DNA from: SIG440 sp045580025
GTDB taxonomy: Bacteria > Bacillota > Clostridia > Monoglobales > Monoglobaceae
NCBI GenBank assembly: GCA_045580025.1
Contig: JAZNNB010000041.1
Coordinates: 1-10,341 of the forward strand
DNA length: 10,341 bases
Direction of reading: 5' to 3'
Both the position numbers and the translations under genes were made by a program. The notes under the pieces were generated by a model. That model did no database searches and was not told where the DNA came from. It was given only the letters and a program-made list of their open reading frames with translations. Each line of letters starts with the position of its first letter. Position 1 is the first letter of the stretch. Positions 5,001 to 10,341 of the stretch are shown piece by piece.

Positions 5001-6794
5001 ATGGATATGGTCAGAGGTCATATTCTCTGCTGCGGCGGTACTGGTTGTACCTCTTCAGGCTGTGATGCGATTATCAAAGAAATGGAAGCACAGCTTGCGG
5101 CACATGATTTGGAAAAAGAATTTAAAGTTATAAAGACAGGTTGCTTCGGCCTTTGTGCGTTGGGACCTATTATGATTGTATATCCTGAGGGCGCTTTCTA
5201 CAGCAGAGTTACCCCTGAGGATGTTAAAGAAATTGTTGAAGAACATCTCGTAAAGGGCAGAATTGTTAAGAGACTTCTTTATGCTGAAACTGTTGAAGAA
5301 GACAATATCAAGAGCCTTAACGAGGTTGACTTCTACAAGAAACAAAAGAGAATTGCTCTTCGCAACTGTGGTGTTATTAACCCCGAAGATATTGACGAAT
5401 ACATCGGTGTAGATGGCTATCAGGCACTTGGTAAGGTTCTTACAGAAATGACTCCCCAGGAAGTTATTGACGTAATCAAGGATTCGGGTCTCCGTGGCCG
5501 TGGTGGCGGTGGCTTCCCTACAGGTATGAAATGGCAGTTCACATACAATTCACAAAGTGACCAGAAGTATGTTGCATGTAATGCCGACGAGGGTGACCCC
5601 GGTGCATTTATGGACAGAAGTATCCTTGAAGGTGACCCACATGCTGTTATTGAAGCTATGGCTATTGCAGGTTATGCCGTAGGTGCAAATCAGGGTTATA
5701 TCTACATCCGTGCAGAATATCCTATTGCTGTTAAACGTCTTGGTATTGCTATTGCTCAGGCAAGAGAATATGGACTACTCGGCAAGAATATTTTTGAATC
5801 AGGCTTTGATTTCGACCTTGAAATCCGTCTTGGTGCAGGTGCGTTTGTGTGCGGTGAAGAAACAGCACTCATTACATCAATCGAAGGACACCGCGGTGAA
5901 CCCCGTCCCCGTCCTCCGTTCCCGGCGGTTAAGGGTCTCTGGCAGAAGCCTACACTTCTTAACAATGTTGAAACTTATGCAAATATTAGTCAGATTATTC
6001 TGAATGGTGCAGACTGGTTCAAAGAAATCGGTACTGAAAAGAGCAAGGGTACAAAGGTATTTGCTCTTGGCGGTAAGATCAATAACACAGGTCTTGTTGA
6101 AGTTCCTATGGGTACGACACTCCGTGAAATCATTGAAGAAATCGGTGGCGGTATTCCCAATGGTAAGAAGTTTAAGGCTGCTCAGACTGGTGGTCCTTCA
6201 GGCGGATGTATTCCCACGCACCTCATTGATACACCTATTGACTATGATTCACTTATGGAAATCGGTTCAATGATGGGCTCAGGTGGTCTTATCGTTATGG
6301 ACGAAGACAACTGTATGGTTGATATTGCGAAATTCTTCCTTGAATTTACAGTTGACGAATCTTGTGGCAAGTGTACTCCTTGTCGTGTTGGCACAAAGAG
6401 ACTTTATGAAATCCTTGAAAAAATTACATCAGGAAACGGCACAATGGAAGACCTTGACAAGATGGAAGAACTTTGTTACAGCATCAAGTCAACAGCACTT
6501 TGTGGTCTTGGTCAGACAGCTCCAAACCCTGTACTCAGCACACTTAAGTATTTCCGTGATGAATATGAAGCACACGTTCGTGATAAGGTTTGTCCCGCAG
6601 GTGTATGTAAGAAACTCGTTAAGTTTGAAATCATCGCTGACAAGTGTAAAGGCTGCAGCGCTTGTGCAAGAAAGTGTCCTGTTGGAGCAATTACCGGCGA
6701 AATCAAGTCACCTTACACCATCGATCCGGACAAGTGCGTTAAGTGCGGTGTATGTATCGATACTTGTAAGTTTGATGCAATTATTAAGAAATAA
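5001..6794 (+). CDS. hydB: NADH-linked [FeFe] hydrogenase subunit HydB (NuoF-like, FMN/NAD(H) binding)
   Basis: A 597-residue flavoprotein subunit that binds FMN, exchanges electrons with NAD(H), and in bifurcating homologues is the site linking NADH, ferredoxin and HydA. Domains in order are: thioredoxin-like [2Fe-2S] (C11, C16, C48, C52); NuoF core with the glycine-rich GLRGRGGGGFPTG (163-175) and NADEGDPGAF (194-203); SLBB-like region about 350-440; a [4Fe-4S] motif CGKCTPCR (C455, C458, C461) with C501; and a C-terminal 2x[4Fe-4S] ferredoxin (C549-C552-C555-C559 and C579-C582-C585-C589). All expected ligands are present, and the length is near that of T. maritima HydB. ATG 5001 follows AAAGGTTAGGTG. 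The HydA gene starts 21 nt after the stop. A non-bifurcating NADH-dependent enzyme with the same architecture is the alternative. Confidence 0.94.
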   Translation: MDMVRGHILCCGGTGCTSSGCDAIIKEMEAQLAAHDLEKEFKVIKTGCFGLCALGPIMIVYPEGAFYSRVTPEDVKEIVEEHLVKGRIVKRLLYAETVEEDNIKSLNEVDFYKKQKRIALRNCGVINPEDIDEYIGVDGYQALGKVLTEMTPQEVIDVIKDSGLRGRGGGGFPTGMKWQFTYNSQSDQKYVACNADEGDPGAFMDRSILEGDPHAVIEAMAIAGYAVGANQGYIYIRAEYPIAVKRLGIAIAQAREYGLLGKNIFESGFDFDLEIRLGAGAFVCGEETALITSIEGHRGEPRPRPPFPAVKGLWQKPTLLNNVETYANISQIILNGADWFKEIGTEKSKGTKVFALGGKINNTGLVEVPMGTTLREIIEEIGGGIPNGKKFKAAQTGGPSGGCIPTHLIDTPIDYDSLMEIGSMMGSGGLIVMDEDNCMVDIAKFFLEFTVDESCGKCTPCRVGTKRLYEILEKITSGNGTMEDLDKMEELCYSIKSTALCGLGQTAPNPVLSTLKYFRDEYEAHVRDKVCPAGVCKKLVKFEIIADKCKGCSACARKCPVGAITGEIKSPYTIDPDKCVKCGVCIDTCKFDAIIKK

Positions 6795-6815
6795 GGAAAG
6801 GGAGAGTGAACTAAA

Positions 6816-8555
6816 ATGGAAATGGTTAATATTAAAATAAACGGTCAGAGCCTTAGTGTTCCTGCTAACTACACTATTTTGGAAGCTGCCCGCAGTGCAA
6901 ATATCGAAATACCTACCCTTTGCTATTTGAAGGATGTAAGCAAGACCGGTTCTTGCAGAATGTGTATAGTCGAAGTTGTAGGTGCAAGAAATCTTCAGGC
7001 TGCTTGTGTATACCCTGTATCAGAAGGCATGGAGGTTCTTACAAACACACAGAAAGTCAGAGATGCGAGAAAAGTGAATCTTGAACTTTTGCTTTCAAAC
7101 CACGACCGCAAGTGTCTCACTTGTGCTCGCAATCAGAACTGTGAACTTCAGAAGCTTTCAGATGAGCTTGGCGTTACTGACATCACATATATGGGTGAAA
7201 GAAATGAGTATGACATTGATGAGGTTTCGCCATCAATAGTAAGGGATAACAATAAATGTGTTCTCTGTCGTCGTTGCGTTAGTGCTTGTAAAACAATCCA
7301 GACTGTCAGCGTTATTGATGCGACAGAAAGAGGATTCAAAACAACAATCGCATCACCCTTTAACAAGTCACTTGCCGAAGTTCCTTGTGTAAACTGCGGT
7401 CAGTGTATCGTAGCTTGTCCTACAGGCGCACTTCGTGAAAAGGATAATACTGATGACGTATGGGCTGCAATCAATGACCCAGAAAAATACGTCGTTGTTC
7501 AGACAGCTCCTGCCGTAAGAGTTGGTCTTGGTGAAGAATTTGGTTATGAAATCGGCACACCAGTTACCGGCAAAATGGCTGCAGCTCTTCGTAGAATGGG
7601 CTTTGACGGCGTATTTGATACAGATACAGGTGCTGACCTTACAATTATGGAAGAAGGAACAGAATTTATTGATAGACTTAAGAACGGCGGCAAACTTCCG
7701 ATGATTACATCATGCAGCCCTGGTTGGATTAAGTTCTGTGAACACAACTTCCCTGATTTCCTTGACAATCTTTCAACATGTAAGTCCCCTCACCAGATGT
7801 TTGGTGCAATTCTCAAGACATATTATGCTGAAAAGATGGGTATTGACCCTGCAAAAATGTTTGTGGTTTCAGTTATGCCCTGCGTTGCTAAGAAGTTTGA
7901 GTCAGGTCGTCCTGAGATGGAAGTGAATAAGCTTCGTGATGTTGATGCAGTTATCTCAACACGTGAGCTTGCAAAGATGATTAAGCAGTCAGGAATTCTC
8001 TTCAACAAGCTTCCTGATGAAAAGTTTGATAATCCGTTCGAAGAAGCAAGTGGTGCTGGCGTTATCTTTGGTGCTACTGGTGGTGTTATGGAAGCAGCTC
8101 TTCGTACTGTTGTTGAAGTTCTCGAAGGAAAGTCATTTGAAAAATTAGACTATGAAGCAGTAAGAGGTACAGACGGCATCAAGGAGGCAACTCTCACAGT
8201 TGCAGGTACTGAGGTTAAGGTTGCTGTTGTCAGCGGTCTTGGTAATGCAAGAAAGGTTCTCAATGATATAAGAGACGGCAAGGCAAATTATCACTTCATC
8301 GAAGTTATGGCTTGCCCTGGCGGCTGTGTAACAGGTGGCGGACAGCCTATCGTTGATTCAACTGTTCGTATGGACATTGATCTCAAGGCAAAACGTGCGG
8401 CAGGTCTTTATGCAGAGGATGCATCACTCCCTGTTCGCAAGAGCCACGAAAATCCTGACATCAAGCTTCTCTATTCAGAGTTCCTTAAAAAACCGGGTAG
8501 TCACAAGTCACACGAACTCTTGCACACGCACTATACTGCAAGACCTAAATTTTAA
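6816..8555 (+). CDS. hydA: NADH-linked [FeFe] hydrogenase catalytic subunit HydA
   Basis: A 579-residue catalytic subunit (M3-type) that interconverts protons and H2 at the H-cluster. Domains in order are: plant-type [2Fe-2S] (C36, C47, C50, C64); His-ligated [4Fe-4S] (H96, C100, C103, C109); two [4Fe-4S] motifs (C148-C151-C154-C158 and C191-C194-C197-C201); then the H-domain from about 225. Motif 2 is MPCVAKKFE (C356) and motif 3 is EVMACPGGCVTGGGQP (C500, C504), both canonical. Motif 1 is TSCSPGW (298-304): C300 fits the proton-transfer cysteine, but the next residue, normally a ligand, is S301 (AGC, 7716-7718). The tail ends in a histidine-rich SHELLHTHY, with no extra Fe-S domain as in T. 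maritima HydA (about 645 residues). GGAAAGGGAG at 6795-6804 supports ATG 6816. With HydB and HydC it should form a soluble trimer. No hydEFG maturation genes lie in this window. Confidence 0.94.
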   Translation: MEMVNIKINGQSLSVPANYTILEAARSANIEIPTLCYLKDVSKTGSCRMCIVEVVGARNLQAACVYPVSEGMEVLTNTQKVRDARKVNLELLLSNHDRKCLTCARNQNCELQKLSDELGVTDITYMGERNEYDIDEVSPSIVRDNNKCVLCRRCVSACKTIQTVSVIDATERGFKTTIASPFNKSLAEVPCVNCGQCIVACPTGALREKDNTDDVWAAINDPEKYVVVQTAPAVRVGLGEEFGYEIGTPVTGKMAAALRRMGFDGVFDTDTGADLTIMEEGTEFIDRLKNGGKLPMITSCSPGWIKFCEHNFPDFLDNLSTCKSPHQMFGAILKTYYAEKMGIDPAKMFVVSVMPCVAKKFESGRPEMEVNKLRDVDAVISTRELAKMIKQSGILFNKLPDEKFDNPFEEASGAGVIFGATGGVMEAALRTVVEVLEGKSFEKLDYEAVRGTDGIKEATLTVAGTEVKVAVVSGLGNARKVLNDIRDGKANYHFIEVMACPGGCVTGGGQPIVDSTVRMDIDLKAKRAAGLYAEDASLPVRKSHENPDIKLLYSEFLKKPGSHKSHELLHTHYTARPKF

Positions 8556-8566
8556 GACTGATACTC

Positions 8567-8601
8567 AAATACCGGAGTGCATTTCGCACTCCGGTATTTT
8601 T
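8567..8601 (+). terminator. Intrinsic terminator of the hydrogenase operon
   Basis: A perfect 14-bp inverted repeat pairs AAATACCGGAGTGC (8567-8580) with GCACTCCGGTATTT (8586-8599) around the loop ATTTC, and a short T-tract runs 8597-8601. The GC-rich core, the loop size and the position 11 nt after the hydA stop make this a strong Rho-independent terminator. It separates the hydrogenase operon from the transporter genes. Because the arms begin with A and end with T, it may also work from the opposite strand. Confidence 0.93.
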
Positions 8602-8718
8602 ATGCAAGAAAAGGTATAAAAAAGTTAGATGAAAAGATAAGTTTTATAATTTGTTGTGCAATTTGTCATTCTTTTCCGAAAAAATAGCAAATTTGGTGTA
8701 AAAAATAACTAAAAACTA

Positions 8719-8748
8719 TTGACATCATTCTGGAAGATATGGTATAAT
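8719..8748 (+). promoter_or_regulatory. Consensus sigma-A promoter for the ABC importer operon
   Basis: A perfect -35 TTGACA (8719-8724) and a perfect -10 TATAAT (8743-8748) are separated by 18 nt. TGG directly before the -10 makes it an extended -10 as well. Transcription would begin near 8755. So strong a core promoter ahead of a carbohydrate importer suggests that control is by a repressor or in the leader, not by promoter weakness. Confidence 0.82.
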
Positions 8749-8802
8749 TTCTATTAACGTAGGGAAGGTTTAATTTCCGGTTCGTGATTTTATTTTTTAT
8801 GG

Positions 8803-8845
8803 ATAGTTATATAATTTTTTGACAGCTTTTGTGCAGTATAACTAT
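8803..8845 (+). repeat. 9-bp inverted repeat in the importer leader
   Basis: ATAGTTATA (8803-8811) and TATAACTAT (8837-8845) are exact reverse complements separated by 25 nt. Two additional G-U pairs are possible on the outside. In RNA this would be an AT-only stem with a large loop, which is weak. In DNA the half-site centres are 34 bp apart, about three helical turns, which could suit a dimeric or looping regulator. The repeat encloses a second TTGACA (8819-8824), whose best -10 partner is TATTTT (8843-8848). Confidence 0.45.
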
Positions 8846-8943
8846 TTTACATATATTAAAAAACAATGTGGCGGTTATCAGGCTCACGATGATTGCAAAA
8901 ACATTTAAAACTTTAGTGAGTCGGAAAGGTTAATGATTTTTAT

Positions 8944-9888
8944 ATGAAGACTTCGGTTAAACAAGAATTGACACTCAACAGAAAAAAATCAGTGTGGGTT
9001 AAAATGGCTTCCCAATGGCAGCTATATGTGTTCTTATTTCCTGCAATGGCATTTTTGATTACTTTCGCTTATGCGCCTATGTATGGTATTATTCTGGCTT
9101 TTAAAGAATATTTACCAAGTCTTGGTATTATGGGCTCTCCTTGGGTGGGTTTTGATCATTTTGAAAGATTTTTTAATCTTCCTAAATTTTGGACATATAT
9201 CTGGAATACAGTGAAAGTTTCTGCTGTTATCACAGTTATCAATTTCCCATTCCCGGTTATTCTTGCTCTTATGTTGCACCATGTAAATTGTAAGTGGTAT
9301 AAGAAACTGGTTCAGAACTTTACATATTTGCCATATATGCTTTCAATAGTTGTTGTTATCAATATAGCACGAGTTTTCTGTTCACCTACTGGCGGTGTAT
9401 TTAACATCATAGGCGGATGGTTTGGTATTGATCCCATCAATTTCTTTGGCGAAGATAAATATGTATTCTATATTTACTGGCTCACGGGATTGTGGCAAAC
9501 CCTTGGTTATTCGGCAGTTATCTATTTGGCAGCTCTTTCAGGCGTTGACCAGGAACAGCTCGAAGCTGCAAAGATTGATGGTGCAAATCAGCTGAGAATT
9601 ATTTGGAGCATAGAGCTTCCTGCTATTGCTGATACGGTTATAATTCTTTTGATTTTGGCATTTGGTAGTATATTCTCTGTTGGTACTGACAAGATGCTTC
9701 TTATTCAGAACAGTGCAAACCTCGGTGCATCAGAAGTTCTTTCAACTTACATATACAAAGTAGGTCTTTTGGATGCTCAGTTTGGCTTCTCTACCGCTGT
9801 TAACTTGTTTAACACTCTGATAAATATCGCTTGCTTGCTTACAGTTAACTGGATATCAGGTAAAGTTAGCGAAACATCATTGTTCTAA
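8944..9888 (+). CDS. Carbohydrate ABC transporter permease, LplB-like
   Basis: A 314-residue inner membrane permease. A basic N-terminus (RKKSVWVK) precedes TM1 at about 28-53 (FLFPAMAFLITFAYAPMYG). Other hydrophobic segments lie at about 90-112, 130-146, 175-197, 228-248 and 284-304, giving the six expected. The EAA loop that docks the ATPase is clear at 207-226 (EAAKIDGAN, then ELP). The FLFPAM and YAPMYGIILAF signatures with this length match the LplB family, which imports oligosaccharides or polysaccharide fragments, often with a YtcP-type partner and a lipoprotein binding protein. ATG 8944 has GGAAAGG at 8923-8929, a long 14-nt spacing. No better in-frame start is visible. The second permease gene follows 18 nt after the stop. 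The binding protein and ATPase are not in the window, so the substrate cannot be named. Confidence 0.9.
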   Translation: MKTSVKQELTLNRKKSVWVKMASQWQLYVFLFPAMAFLITFAYAPMYGIILAFKEYLPSLGIMGSPWVGFDHFERFFNLPKFWTYIWNTVKVSAVITVINFPFPVILALMLHHVNCKWYKKLVQNFTYLPYMLSIVVVINIARVFCSPTGGVFNIIGGWFGIDPINFFGEDKYVFYIYWLTGLWQTLGYSAVIYLAALSGVDQEQLEAAKIDGANQLRIIWSIELPAIADTVIILLILAFGSIFSVGTDKMLLIQNSANLGASEVLSTYIYKVGLLDAQFGFSTAVNLFNTLINIACLLTVNWISGKVSETSLF

Positions 9889-9906
9889 GGAGGAGGGGAT
9901 TTAGTT

Positions 9907-10341
9907 ATGAAAATGAAAAGCAGATTTGACAGAAACTTTGATATTATAAACTATACCCTTTTGGGAATAATACTTTTTGTAGTTATGTACCCGTTGTATT
10001 TCGTTATTATTGCATCTATCAGTGACCCAAACTATGTAAATGCAGGTAAAACACTTTTGTGGCCCAGAGGTCTTACTTTTGAGGGTTATGCGAAAATTCT
10101 CGAGTATAAAGAAATTATGGTAGGTTACAAAAACTCTATTATCTATACAGTTGTTGGTACAATCATTAACCTTGTAGTTCTTATTCCTGCGTCATTTGCG
10201 CTTTCAAGAAAAGAACTTGTTGGAAGAAAGTTTTTCTCAACACTTTGTCTTATCGCGATGTATTTCAGCGGTGGTGTTGTTCCGCTTTATTTGCTCATTA
10301 AAAACATGGGTATGTTCAACACAATCTGGGCTTTGGTTCTT
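9907..10341 (+). CDS. Carbohydrate ABC transporter permease, YtcP-like, 3' end outside window
   Basis: The frame is open from ATG 9907 to the window edge, giving 145 residues of an incomplete protein. A very strong GGAGGAGGGG site (9889-9898) lies 8 nt upstream, directly after the lplB-like stop. The N-terminus is basic (MKMKSRFDR). TM1 is at about 17-37 (GIILFVVMYPLYFVIIAS), a periplasmic stretch has SDPNYVNAG and LLWPRGLTFEGYAKIL, TM2 begins near 77 (NSIIYTVVGTIINLVVL), and SGGVVPLYLLIKNMGM lies near 125-140. These features match YtcP-type permeases, which pair with LplB-type proteins. The EAA loop should lie beyond the window. A binding-protein gene is expected downstream by analogy with related operons. 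Confidence 0.88.
   Translation, partial: MKMKSRFDRNFDIINYTLLGIILFVVMYPLYFVIIASISDPNYVNAGKTLLWPRGLTFEGYAKILEYKEIMVGYKNSIIYTVVGTIINLVVLIPASFALSRKELVGRKFFSTLCLIAMYFSGGVVPLYLLIKNMGMFNTIWALVL

Larger units (their letters stand above)
8602..8943 (+). other. 342-nt non-coding region before the ABC importer genes
   Basis: There is no convincing gene on either strand. From 8602 to 8718 the sequence is AT-rich with no recognised element. From 8719 on it holds a near-consensus promoter, then a leader of about 190 nt with a 9-bp inverted repeat (8803-8845) and a second TTGACA at 8819. The leader is long for a sugar importer and does not match a riboswitch class I recognise. A cis-regulatory RNA or a repressor operator is possible. 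Confidence 0.6.

Noticed and set aside
6283..6840. 185-residue + strand frame inside the 3' part of hydB
   Set aside because: It is an out-of-frame reading of hydB sequence encoding conserved Fe-S motifs, and it has no start signal of its own.
8335..8619. 94-residue + strand frame that runs through the terminator
   Set aside because: It is a +1 frame of the conserved hydA third H-cluster motif and continues through the hairpin, so it is very unlikely to be coding.
8645..8650. TATAAT hexamer in the AT-rich stretch after the terminator
   Set aside because: There is no -35-like hexamer at 16-18 nt, and such hexamers are expected by chance in AT-rich DNA. The promoter at 8719-8748 is far better.
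8654..8695. AATTTG/CAAATT short inverted repeat upstream of the importer promoter
   Set aside because: Only six AT-rich pairs with a long loop, which is well within chance.
1..10341. CRISPR array, tRNA, rRNA, insertion sequence or prophage genes
   Set aside because: I saw no spaced direct repeats, tRNA-like cloverleaf, transposase motif or phage gene. The window is ordinary metabolic and transport chromosome.

Overview
The window looks like chromosome from an anaerobic, low-to-moderate GC member of the Clostridia. The likely order is Oscillospirales/Ruminococcaceae, but this is inferred from gene content, AT-rich promoters and strong AGGAGG-type ribosome binding sites, not from a marker gene. 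All recognised genes are on the + strand.

Layout. (1) Positions 1-168 hold the C-terminal end of what looks like a Y-family DNA polymerase (DinB-like). (2) Positions 201-3335 are a tight five-gene run with gaps of 0-13 nt or overlaps: DRTGG-domain protein, RsbW/RsbT-like ATP-binding protein, a [FeFe]-hydrogenase homologue of the putative sensory (HydS, group C/D-like) type, a second DRTGG-domain protein, and a PHP-domain phosphoesterase. (3) Positions 3336-3536 are a promoter and leader with an extended -10 element, two hairpins and a possible Rex operator. (4) Positions 3537-8555 are the structural operon of a trimeric NAD(H)-linked, probably electron-bifurcating [FeFe] hydrogenase. It encodes HydC (NuoE-like), a histidine-kinase-type ATPase, a small thioredoxin-like ferredoxin, HydB (NuoF-like, FMN/NAD, fused to a 2x[4Fe-4S] ferredoxin) and HydA (H-cluster subunit), and it ends at a strong intrinsic terminator (8567-8601). 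(5) Positions 8602-8943 are a non-coding region with a near-consensus promoter, a 9-bp inverted repeat and a long leader. (6) From 8944 to the window end are two permease genes of an LplB/YtcP-type carbohydrate ABC importer, the second cut by the window edge.

How the genes may work together. HydA, HydB and HydC should couple H2 evolution or uptake to NAD(H) and ferredoxin. The upstream block carries a hydrogenase homologue that keeps all four H-cluster cysteines but has alanine at the proton-transfer cysteine. Next to it are an ATPase of the anti-sigma/serine-kinase fold, two DRTGG modules and a PHP phosphoesterase. This reads as a redox or H2-sensing signalling cassette next to the enzyme it may control. 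The output of that pathway is not visible here. The most unusual points are the inactive-looking sensor active site, the TSCSPGW variant in the catalytic HydA, the three-cysteine ferredoxin-like protein, and the ATPase gene embedded among the structural genes.
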